DNA from: an uncultured Collinsella sp.
GTDB lineage: Bacteria > Actinomycetota > Coriobacteriia > Coriobacteriales > Coriobacteriaceae
Assembly: GCA_900554585.1 (NCBI GenBank)
Contig: USHS01000034.1
Location: forward strand, 1 to 9,187
Direction of reading: 5' to 3'
DNA: 9,187 bases
Below the pieces are notes generated by a model. That model saw only the letters and a list, made by a program, of their open reading frames with translations, made no database searches and was not told where the DNA came from. The position numbers and the translations under genes were made by a program. This document shows, piece after piece, positions 1-6,476 of the stretch; the first letter of the stretch is position 1, and each line of letters begins with the position of its first letter.

Positions 1-160
1 GCTCATGGCCACACAGGCGCTCCTCGCGCGCATTAACGCCGACGTGCTCAAGGCGCATATCGAGGGCTGCGTGACTTCGGCAATCGAATCGGGCGACGAA
101 GACCTCAAAGCCGCCAAGCTCGCCGAGATCGAACGCGTCGTCGACAAGCTCTCCAAGTAA
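1..160 (+). CDS. CsoR/FrmR-family metal-sensitive transcriptional repressor, C-terminal part
   Basis: The open frame runs in from the left edge (first full codon at base 2) and stops at TAA 158-160, leaving 52 visible residues. The sequence LMATQALLARINADVLKAHI followed by EGC, an acidic ESGDED stretch and a Lys/Glu-rich tail matches the second and third helices of the all-helical CsoR/RcnR/FrmR (DUF156) repressors. The H-x3-C pair (His and Cys in KAHIEGC) corresponds to the second half of the family's Cys-His-Cys metal or aldehyde sensing site. The first sensing Cys would lie outside the window. Family members bind operator DNA as tetramers and release it on binding Cu(I), Ni(II) or formaldehyde. 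The ligand here cannot be told from this fragment, and the target operon is not visible. No T-rich terminator hairpin follows directly; a repeat element starts 11 bp downstream. The family call is fairly secure, the specificity unknown. Confidence 0.8.
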   Translation, partial: LMATQALLARINADVLKAHIEGCVTSAIESGDEDLKAAKLAEIERVVDKLSK

Positions 161-170
161 TTGGGGCATT

Positions 171-251
171 GGGGACAGACTTCTTTGCACCATCTTGGTG
201 TTCCGGGGACAGGCATGTTTGCACCACACTAGTGCAGATTAACCTGTCCCC
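171..251. repeat. GGGGACAG-type intergenic repeat with inverted copy
   Basis: Two direct 22-bp copies beginning GGGGACAG and ending TTTGCACCA lie at 171-192 and 205-226 and agree at 19 of 22 positions. A third copy in reverse orientation ends the element. GGGGACAGG at 205-213 is perfectly complementary to CCTGTCCCC at 243-251, with an inner TGCAC (220-224) / GTGCA (232-236) stem and a CACTAGTG palindrome at 227-234. The element fills most of the gap between the repressor gene and the next gene and has no T-tract, so it is not an obvious terminator. GGGGACAG/TGCAC dyads of this look are, from memory, dispersed repeats in several bacterial lineages and are sometimes mobilised by REP-associated tyrosine transposases. 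No transposase is present here, so that link is only inference. Confidence 0.6.
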
Positions 252-306
252 CTTGCTCTAAATCGGGTATAAAGGCGTGCAGTATATCGAACGAAAGGCA
301 ATTTGC

Positions 307-780
307 ATGAATGACTTTATGAAGGGTCGCAATGGCGCCGACGAGCTCACCATCGTGATGGGTTTTATCGGCATCGTCATCGCAATGATCGGATCGATGG
401 CCCGCATCCAGTGGCTCAGCTGGATCGCCATCGCCGTGATCGTGCTTGGCGTGCTGCGCGGCCTGTCCAAAAATATCGATGCACGTCGCAAGGAGAACGA
501 GTCCTTTGTCGCCGCGACCGCCAATGTTCCCGGCTTGGGCAAGTTTGTCGCCAGCTTGGGCGCCGGCGCCGCAGCGGCCAGCACCTCACGCGCAGCCGGA
601 ACGAGCAAGGAAGACTTTGAGCGCGCCAAGCGCACAGCCAAGAAGATGTGGAAGGGTCGCAAGACCACGGCATACCTCAAGTGCCCCAACTGCGGTCAGA
701 TGCTCTCCGTCCCCAAAGGCAAGGGCAAGATTCGCGTCACCTGCCCCAAGTGCCACGCCAAGATGGAGACGCGCTCCTAG
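307..780 (+). CDS. Small membrane protein with C-terminal zinc ribbon
   Basis: This 157-residue protein has two hydrophobic helices near its N-terminus (about residues 13-31 and 35-51). A basic, Ala-rich linker follows, then a C-terminal zinc ribbon with two CxxC knuckles: Cys126/Cys129 in KCPNCGQ and Cys146/Cys149 in TCPKCHA. This layout resembles short Zn-finger membrane proteins of unknown function common in Firmicutes and Coriobacteriia, in which a two-helix anchor precedes a C-P-x-C ribbon. Both termini are predicted to face the same side of the membrane, probably the cytoplasm. The ATG at 307 is chosen because AAAGG (295-299) sits about 7 nt upstream. A GTG at 277 would add ten residues but lacks a ribosome site. 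TATAAA at 268-273 could be a -10 element, with no convincing -35. The gene ends 107 bp before the convergent amidohydrolase and is closed by a terminator at 803-839. The function is unknown. Confidence 0.8.
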   Translation: MNDFMKGRNGADELTIVMGFIGIVIAMIGSMARIQWLSWIAIAVIVLGVLRGLSKNIDARRKENESFVAATANVPGLGKFVASLGAGAAAASTSRAAGTSKEDFERAKRTAKKMWKGRKTTAYLKCPNCGQMLSVPKGKGKIRVTCPKCHAKMETRS

Positions 781-802
781 CCGCCATTCCATGGGACAAA
801 AT

Positions 803-839
803 AAAAGCCGAGGCCTCGCACTGGGACCTCGGCTTTTTT
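803..839. terminator. Bidirectional rho-independent terminator between convergent genes
   Basis: AAAAGCCGAGG (803-813) is perfectly complementary to CCTCGGCTTTT (827-837), an 11-bp stem with a 13-base loop. It is followed by a T6 run (834-839) on the plus strand and preceded by A4 (803-806), which reads as T4 on the minus strand. It lies 22 bp after the zinc-ribbon gene stop and about 48 bp after the amidohydrolase stop, so it can end transcription from both sides. Confidence 0.9.
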
Positions 840-887
840 GATTGTGACAGAGGGATTGCCCCTTTGTCGCATCGCCATATCGCACGC

Positions 888-2258
888 TTACGCCACGCCG
901 TCGCGAGCGAGCTCCTCTGCCAGGGCTTCTGCCGGCATGGCCATAATCGCGTCGAGCTCGGCGTCAACCTCGGGGATGTGCTTGACCTTCAGCTTGCGCA
1001 CCAGGTCACCGCGACACATCACGTGTATCGGCTCATGCAGAGCGCACAGGTCATCCAGAGGGCTCTCGCGCGTCACCAGGATATCGGCGGCCTTACCGCA
1101 CTCGATTGTGCCGGTCTCGCCACCCAGCCCCAGCAGCTCGGCATTGACCTGCGTGGCCGTATGCAGCGCGAAGGCGTTGCTCACGCCGACATACTTGGCA
1201 AAATAGGCCACCTCACGCCACATGTCGTACTGCGTCACAAACGGGCAGCTCGAGTCCGTGCCCAGGCCTACCTTGATACCGGCTTCCAGCGCCGCACGAG
1301 CACTCTCGATAATGCCCGAGCACACGATGTCGCCGTTCTTCTTTTGCGTGTCAGTCGAATGAGTCTTCTCCGGATCGAGCAATACAAACGGCAGCGCCGG
1401 GCTGATGGTGCAGGTCACACTCGGCGCACGTCCCTCGAGCTGCGTGCCCGCAGCGCCACGGTACAGCTCCAAGATCTCGGGCGTCAACGGAGCGCCGTGC
1501 TCAATCGTGTCAACGCCGGCCTCAAGCGCGGCCCTCACACCTTCGGTGCTCTCGACATGGGCCATGACCGGAAGGCCAACCTCGTGCGCCGCCTTGCACG
1601 CCGCTGCAGCAACCTCCACGGGCATACGCAGCACGCCCGGCTCGCCCACCTCGGTCGCGTCGAACACGCCACCCGTTACGAACAGCTTAATGACGTCGGC
1701 ACCGCGAGCATACAGGTCGCGCACCTGTTCGGCTGCCTCGGCGGGGCTGTTGGCCACCTGGGCGAACAAGCCCGCACCATGGCCACCCGGCACCGTGACG
1801 CCCGTTCCCGGCGCCACCAGGCGAGGACCCTGATACTTGCCGGCATCGATAGCATCGCGCACGGCAAGATCGGCAAACAGCGGGTCGCCCGCGCCGCGCA
1901 CCGTGGTCACGCCACTTGCCAGCTGTTGCTGGGCGCTGCCCTTAAGAATGTGGCGCACGATGGCGCGCCCCGCGGGATTATCGAGCTTCTTCATCAGCGC
2001 GCCCGCATCGCCCGCCGAAACCGGCTTGCCCGAACCGCACAGATGCACATGCATATTGATGAGGCCCGGCATGAGATACGCCCCCGCCAGGTCGATGACC
2101 TCGGCACCTGCAGGCGCCTGCGCCACAGCACTCGGCCCCATCCACGTGATGACACCGCGCTCAACAGCCACGGCCATGTCGGGCTGCGGCTCCATATGTT
2201 CCGAACCATCCAGAACGGTCGCATTGATAAACAACGTGGAACGATCGGCAGACGCCAT
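888..2258 (-). CDS. Metal-dependent amidohydrolase, prolidase/imidazolonepropionase-like
   Basis: This 456-residue protein has the amidohydrolase-superfamily (COG1228-like) layout: an N-terminal beta-sandwich segment, a TIM-barrel core and return of the sandwich at the C-terminus. Metal and catalytic residues are visible in order: His70 and His72 in NMHVHL, Lys191 in VIKLFVTGG (the position carbamylated in binuclear members), His234 in VMAHVES, His254 in TIEHGAPL and Asp335 in GLGTDSS. A GGHG loop before the Lys strand is typical of the Xaa-Pro/Xaa-Arg dipeptidase (Sgx9260/Cc2672-like) clade. Likely activity is hydrolysis of a peptide-like or cyclic amide bond; the substrate cannot be assigned. 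No signal peptide, so it is probably cytoplasmic. The start at 2258 is preferred because GGGAGGAG (2265-2272) lies 6 nt upstream. An ATG at 2291 adds 11 residues but has no ribosome site. It appears to be a single-gene unit sharing its terminator with the convergent zinc-ribbon gene. Confidence 0.88.
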   Translation of the reverse strand: MASADRSTLFINATVLDGSEHMEPQPDMAVAVERGVITWMGPSAVAQAPAGAEVIDLAGAYLMPGLINMHVHLCGSGKPVSAGDAGALMKKLDNPAGRAIVRHILKGSAQQQLASGVTTVRGAGDPLFADLAVRDAIDAGKYQGPRLVAPGTGVTVPGGHGAGLFAQVANSPAEAAEQVRDLYARGADVIKLFVTGGVFDATEVGEPGVLRMPVEVAAAACKAAHEVGLPVMAHVESTEGVRAALEAGVDTIEHGAPLTPEILELYRGAAGTQLEGRAPSVTCTISPALPFVLLDPEKTHSTDTQKKNGDIVCSGIIESARAALEAGIKVGLGTDSSCPFVTQYDMWREVAYFAKYVGVSNAFALHTATQVNAELLGLGGETGTIECGKAADILVTRESPLDDLCALHEPIHVMCRGDLVRKLKVKHIPEVDAELDAIMAMPAEALAEELARDGVA

Positions 2259-2297
2259 ATCGAGCTCCTCCCTCACGATTAACTTGAACATTTGTCC

Positions 2298-2326
2298 ATT
2301 ATCACCCAGCGCGACAGGGCTGCTGC
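2298..2326 (-). promoter_or_regulatory. Possible promoter of the amidohydrolase gene
   Basis: On the minus strand GATAAT (2303-2298) resembles a -10 box and would start transcription near 2290, giving a leader of about 30 nt before the ATG at 2258. The hexamer 17 bp further upstream (2326-2321, GCAGCA) is a poor -35, so this is a weak prediction based on the -10 alone. Confidence 0.3.
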
Positions 2327-2409
2327 GGACATATCGGCTAACGGGAAGAAGAGAAGGGCGTGAGGATGAACAGACCAGTGCAGCGATGCTTCGGTCGTTC
2401 CAGCAAAAC
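2304..2409. other. Intergenic stretch with no recognised gene
   Basis: This part of the roughly 330-base gap between the amidohydrolase start and the AbiEi-like gene stop shows no supported ORF, RNA gene or clear hairpin. The rest of the gap is taken by the left repeat array (2410-2548) and a 41-bp stretch up to the AbiEi-like gene stop, in which I see nothing specific. Confidence 0.5.
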
Positions 2410-2548
2410 GTCTTGATCTGTAACAGGTAGACCGTCTTTACCCTTCCAAATGTTACAGATCGAGATCTTTCGGCACCGCGTCCAACCTTCTGTCTCGATC
2501 TGTAACAGTTGCGAGGCCAAACGGCCCCTTGTTGTTACAGATCGAGAC
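2410..2548. repeat. Left array: four alternately inverted 16-bp repeats, 41-bp period
   Basis: Copies of GTCTCGATCTGTAACA occur at 2410-2425 (plus orientation, one mismatch), 2451-2466 (reverse, one mismatch), 2492-2507 (plus, exact) and 2533-2548 (reverse, exact). All three spacers are exactly 25 bp, so starts are 41 bp apart, close to four turns of B-DNA. The spacers differ in sequence, although those inside a plus/reverse pair tend to begin with a form of GTTAGAC and end in AAA. The pair 2492-2548 contains a further GGCC-AAAC-GGCC inner stem (2515-2526), so its transcript would form a long hairpin. The array ends 41 bp past the stop of the AbiEi-like gene, placing it in that gene's 3' region. 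There is no T-tract, so it is not a standard terminator. I do not recognise a named repeat family. Confidence 0.9.
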
Positions 2549-2589
2549 GAACTCGCCCGGAACAACCACATCCGCGTTAGCCGTACCCC

Positions 2590-3633
2590 TCAGCGCCCAT
2601 ACCACTGCCGCTTCCATTGCTCAGCCAAATCGGCCAGCTGCGGAATACCCGCCAGCCTCATTTTCTCGACTAGCTTCCCCGGATCTTTGAGTTCGTTAAA
2701 CGTGAACCGAAGCACCTTGTGCCCGAGCATTGTCAGATGAGATTCCCGCTGACGCTCTGCCACGAACGGGTCGACCGACTCCCGACCTTCGCCGTTCTGC
2801 AAGGTATACTTCCCCTTTCCGTCGAGCTCGCCGATGACACATATCCCGTCCTCGAGCCTCCAGAAATAATCAACGCGAAACACCTGGCTCGAATCGAGCG
2901 GATCGCGAAACTCCACCTGCAACTCCGGAACCGGAAAGCCGTATGCAATAAAGAACGCTCGGAACCGAGACTCACCACCGTTTTCGGACAGCCCGTCCGC
3001 ATGCGACGCAATCACCTGAGCTCTGCGATACCCGCGCCTGCCCTCGCAATCGGAGCGGAGACGCTCGCACAGGTCATCGCGCGACATGTCCTTCGCCCGC
3101 AATGCAGAATCGGCGATTGCCAGACCATACGAAAACGGCGCACGCAGCAGACAATCCTCCACCGTGCGCCAAAAAGGCGTCACCCACACGCCGTCGACGC
3201 GCTCAAGCGCACCCGCCGCCTGCGGACGCAGCAGCCTATATCCCGTACTCAACGCCACCGAACAACCTGTCTTGACCAAGTAGCGCGGCCCGAGCAGATC
3301 ATTCGGCACCTCCAGACCCCATATCTGCGCGGCGTCATAACCCCAAAACGCCCAATCGGGATGAAACTCCGCAAGTCCCTTGATGGTCCACCGAGCCCGC
3401 TCCGACGGCGTCAACGCATCCCATTCATGCTGAAAGCAGAATAGGTGCGATTCGGGCTCCGCAATATCGTCTGTGCCCACATGGCGCCGCAGCCACATGA
3501 GCTCAGCATTGTCGTGCGTCACAAGCAGCACGCCTTGTTCAGCTGCCTCCGTGAGCCTGGCAAGCATCCTATTCCGCGCCAAGGTGTTACGTATTGCATG
3601 CTTGTGTTTGAAAACGGTATTAGACACTTTCAT
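2590..3633 (-). CDS. AbiEi-like protein with PD-(D/E)XK/DUF559-type C-terminal domain
   Basis: About 347 residues from the ATG at 3633. The N-terminal half recalls AbiEi-type antitoxin/regulator proteins: a helical basic start, then a segment ending in WGYDAAQIWGLEV, which resembles their Ser/Asp-Ala-Ala-x-x-x-Gly-Leu motif. The C-terminal part reads as a restriction-endonuclease fold: Glu221 in GESRF, Asp255 in FRVDYFW, then Glu269, Asp271 and Lys273 in the run GELDGKGKY, a Vsr/DUF559-like signature seen in actinobacterial AbiEi homologues. It could be a DNA-binding regulator, a nuclease, or a solo defence or toxin-antitoxin component; no AbiEii nucleotidyltransferase partner is visible. The frame stays open to an ATG at 3726, but that extension is encoded by the neighbouring repeat copy (NCYRSRR). 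The ATG at 3633 or 3660 is therefore more likely; neither has a good ribosome site. Repeat arrays lie 41 bp after the stop and 53 bp before the start. Family call moderate, function unknown. Confidence 0.72.
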   Translation of the reverse strand: MKVSNTVFKHKHAIRNTLARNRMLARLTEAAEQGVLLVTHDNAELMWLRRHVGTDDIAEPESHLFCFQHEWDALTPSERARWTIKGLAEFHPDWAFWGYDAAQIWGLEVPNDLLGPRYLVKTGCSVALSTGYRLLRPQAAGALERVDGVWVTPFWRTVEDCLLRAPFSYGLAIADSALRAKDMSRDDLCERLRSDCEGRRGYRRAQVIASHADGLSENGGESRFRAFFIAYGFPVPELQVEFRDPLDSSQVFRVDYFWRLEDGICVIGELDGKGKYTLQNGEGRESVDPFVAERQRESHLTMLGHKVLRFTFNELKDPGKLVEKMRLAGIPQLADLAEQWKRQWYGR

Positions 3634-3686
3634 CACCACCACATCGGAGAAATGGGCCATCGCCGCTGTTGCCGCCGCCGACAAAC

Positions 3687-3904
3687 GTCTCGACCTGTAA
3701 CAGTTACGGGCACAAGCAGCCGCCAAACGTTACAGATCGAGACATTCGTGCAGCATTGCACCTCTTTGTCTCAATCTGTAACAGTTAGACGTTCTCCAGG
3801 TCCCTAAACGTTACAGATTTAGACAAATCAGCGGCGCCCAAGCATTCGTCTCGATCTGTAACAGAAAGACCGGTTTTTGGCCGCTAGATATTACAGACCG
3901 AGAC
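3687..3904. repeat. Right array: six alternately inverted 16-bp repeats, 39-41-bp period
   Basis: The same repeat as the left array occurs at 3687-3702 (plus), 3728-3743 (reverse), 3768-3783 (plus), 3809-3824 (reverse), 3848-3863 (plus) and 3889-3904 (reverse). The spacer inside each plus/reverse pair is exactly 25 bp in all three pairs; the spacers between pairs are 24 and 23 bp. This suggests the basic unit is a 57-bp inverted pair, repeated three times. Copies differ from the consensus by zero to two or three bases. In the minus-strand transcript five of the six within-pair differences become G-U wobbles, and one position (G to A with its partner) has changed in both arms. The array fills most of the 306-bp gap between the unknown gene (stop at 3940) and the AbiEi-like gene, so it lies in the likely promoter or leader of the latter. 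No cas genes, and no known family recognised. Confidence 0.92.
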
Positions 3905-3939
3905 AAATAGACAGGCGGCGGCGCTGCGACAGCCCACCC

Positions 3940-4647
3940 CTACTCCCATTCCTGTTCGTAGATGTTGAGAGACTTCACGTACCGCCCCTGGGCACCCATG
4001 GTGTCGCGGACCAGTCTCAAAAAGAAGCTGATACACGAGGTATCGAAGCCATCTTCTAGGTCTTCCGGATGAACGGCACCAGGCCCGTCGACCGCCGTAT
4101 CGCTCAGGCGCGCAATGTCGTAGAGGTAGAGCTGCCCCGCCGTCAGCCAAATATCGTCAACGCACGCGATGCGCACCGCAATCGCACCTTCGCGCCAGTG
4201 CTCTTTTTGCACGATATGTGGGTCGTAGACATCAAAACGTCGGTCGGTGCGCGTGTCGCGCAGCGCGACCATACCAGTCACAGGATCCTTGTCCAAAATG
4301 CCAAAGCGCGAGAAATACTGCGTGTCGCGCACCTGTTCGAGCCGTCTGAGCGAAGCAGGCGAAAGTGACGTCGGCGGCTCGTCCGCATACAGCTCCAACA
4401 GCGTCTTGCCGTGGTAATAGGGGCGCTCAAACAGCAGCCAATCGGTAAAAGCCATGTTGTAGGCCATGATTTCGTTTTGCGAGGGCTCCTCGCAATAGCT
4501 GAGCCATGGATCGACGATAATCTCGAACTGCTCGCGTGCCGGCTCCAGGAATTGGAACTTCCGCAGCATCCAGAACTGGGCCATGTCGGCAATATCGTTA
4601 CCGACGGCCTCGGCCAGACGTCCCCGGTCCAAAACATGATCAGCCAT
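3940..4647 (-). CDS. Protein of unknown function (235 residues)
   Basis: I do not recognise the family. The protein is soluble-looking and acidic, with no signal peptide, membrane segment or metal-binding Cys cluster. The N-terminal 90 residues are helix-rich and aromatic (AQFWMLRKFQFLEPAREQFE; MAFTDWLLFERPYYHG). The middle reads like a small beta-rich domain, with MVALRDTRTDRRFDVYDPHI followed by GAIAVRIACVDDIWLTAGQL. Its pattern of a Leu-Arg-Asp turn, a charged pair, an x-V-Y/V-x strand and a later x-R-I/V-x-x-V-D strand recalls beta-domains in some SEC-C-type proteins, but no C-terminal SEC-C zinc motif is present. The start is well supported: GAGGAGG (4653-4659) lies 5 nt before the ATG at 4647. 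The right repeat array begins 35 bp past its stop. It has its own candidate promoter about 135 bp upstream and seems to be a separate unit from gltBD, which ends at a terminator. Confidence 0.8.
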   Translation of the reverse strand: MADHVLDRGRLAEAVGNDIADMAQFWMLRKFQFLEPAREQFEIIVDPWLSYCEEPSQNEIMAYNMAFTDWLLFERPYYHGKTLLELYADEPPTSLSPASLRRLEQVRDTQYFSRFGILDKDPVTGMVALRDTRTDRRFDVYDPHIVQKEHWREGAIAVRIACVDDIWLTAGQLYLYDIARLSDTAVDGPGAVHPEDLEDGFDTSCISFFLRLVRDTMGAQGRYVKSLNIYEQEWE

Positions 4648-4917
4648 GGCATCCTCCTCAACCTGATGAACCTCAATTTGAGCTTACGAGGAGAGCCGGT
4701 GGTCGCCGCTAGCACGGGCGAAATGGGCATCGGGCTGCAAACCAGATGCTGACCGAATACTTGACGGAACGCTTGACCGATACGTTATACCGAAGCAAAA
4801 CCCCAGTTAAACATAGGCAAATAAACAGAGATTTTGAGCTTGCCAGCCGCAGCCATCACGAAAACAGCAAGGCACCGCGAGCCCGCACGTCAGCAAATGA
4901 GCAGTCAGACGTTAAGA
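4648..4917. other. Intergenic leader region, no supported gene
   Basis: Between the unknown gene and the gltD terminator element I see no credible coding sequence. The ORFs that cross it have no ribosome site and read through a known gene out of frame. It holds a candidate minus-strand promoter (4784-4811), a repeated CTTGAC hexamer 12 bp apart (4760-4765 and 4772-4777) and a possible opposing plus-strand promoter, TTGACG (4761-4766) and TTATAC (4785-4790) with an 18-bp gap. The plus-strand promoter would point at nothing but the antisense of gltD. Confidence 0.5.
4784..4811 (-). promoter_or_regulatory. Candidate promoter of the 3940-4647 gene
   Basis: On the minus strand TATAAC (4789-4784) matches the -10 consensus at five of six positions. 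TTTAAC (4811-4806) lies 16 bp upstream as a moderate -35. Transcription would start near 4776 and leave an untranslated leader of about 130 nt before the ATG at 4647. Confidence 0.4.
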
Positions 4918-4976
4918 GTGTCCCCAACGACTAGACAAAAAAGCGCGTCCCCAATGACTAGTCGTTGGGGACGCGC
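4918..4976. repeat. TTGGGGAC/GACTAGTC intergenic dyad element
   Basis: The element holds two direct copies of a GTCCCCAA-Y-GACTAG unit (4920-4934 and 4947-4961) and an inverted partner. GTCCCCAACGACTAG (4920-4934) is perfectly complementary to 4958-4972, and GCGCGTCCCCAA (4943-4954) is perfectly complementary to 4965-4976. The two stems share one arm and exclude each other. The short central GACTAGTC palindrome parallels the CACTAGTG core of the element at 171-251, so both may belong to one loose repeat class. Confidence 0.6.
4937..4976 (-). terminator. Rho-independent terminator of gltBD
   Basis: Read on the minus strand, the 12-bp stem (4976-4965 with 4954-4943) encloses a 10-base loop that can pair further through GACTAGTC. 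A T6 run (4942-4937) follows immediately. It starts 13 bp after the gltD stop codon, the expected place for the operon terminator. Confidence 0.88.
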
Positions 4977-4989
4977 CTGAATGACTACC

Positions 4990-6471
<1,482 letters not shown>

Positions 6472-6476
6472 GGCAC

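Noticed and set aside
648..2282. Long plus-strand frame (544 codons) opposite the amidohydrolase
   Set aside because: It is the antisense of a gene with complete catalytic motifs. Its translation is Arg/His-rich with no domain, typical of a high-GC shadow.
2364..2414. Short plus-strand peptide (about 16 codons) starting at the ATG near 2364
   Set aside because: It has only a weak ribosome site, ends inside the first repeat copy, and nothing indicates conservation.
2410..2548. Left array as a rho-independent terminator of the AbiEi-like gene
   Set aside because: The stems are long, but no T-tract follows any of them on the minus strand.
3634..3726. N-terminal extension of the AbiEi-like protein to the ATG at 3726
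   Set aside because: The extension is encoded by a copy of the intergenic repeat and has an Ala/Arg-rich composition unlike the rest of the protein.
2410..3904. CRISPR array
   Set aside because: The repeats are only 16 bp, alternate in orientation, vary between copies, surround a gene and have no cas genes nearby. Spacers are 23-25 bp with partly shared ends, unlike acquired spacers.
2590..4647. Two-gene type IV toxin-antitoxin operon (AbiEi plus AbiEii)
   Set aside because: The gene upstream of the AbiEi-like gene lacks nucleotidyltransferase motifs, is separated by 306 bp of repeats and lies on the wrong side for the usual order.
4278..4730. 150-codon minus-strand frame starting at 4730
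   Set aside because: There is no ribosome site, and it overlaps the well-started 3940-4647 gene in another frame with an Arg/Ser/Trp-rich translation.
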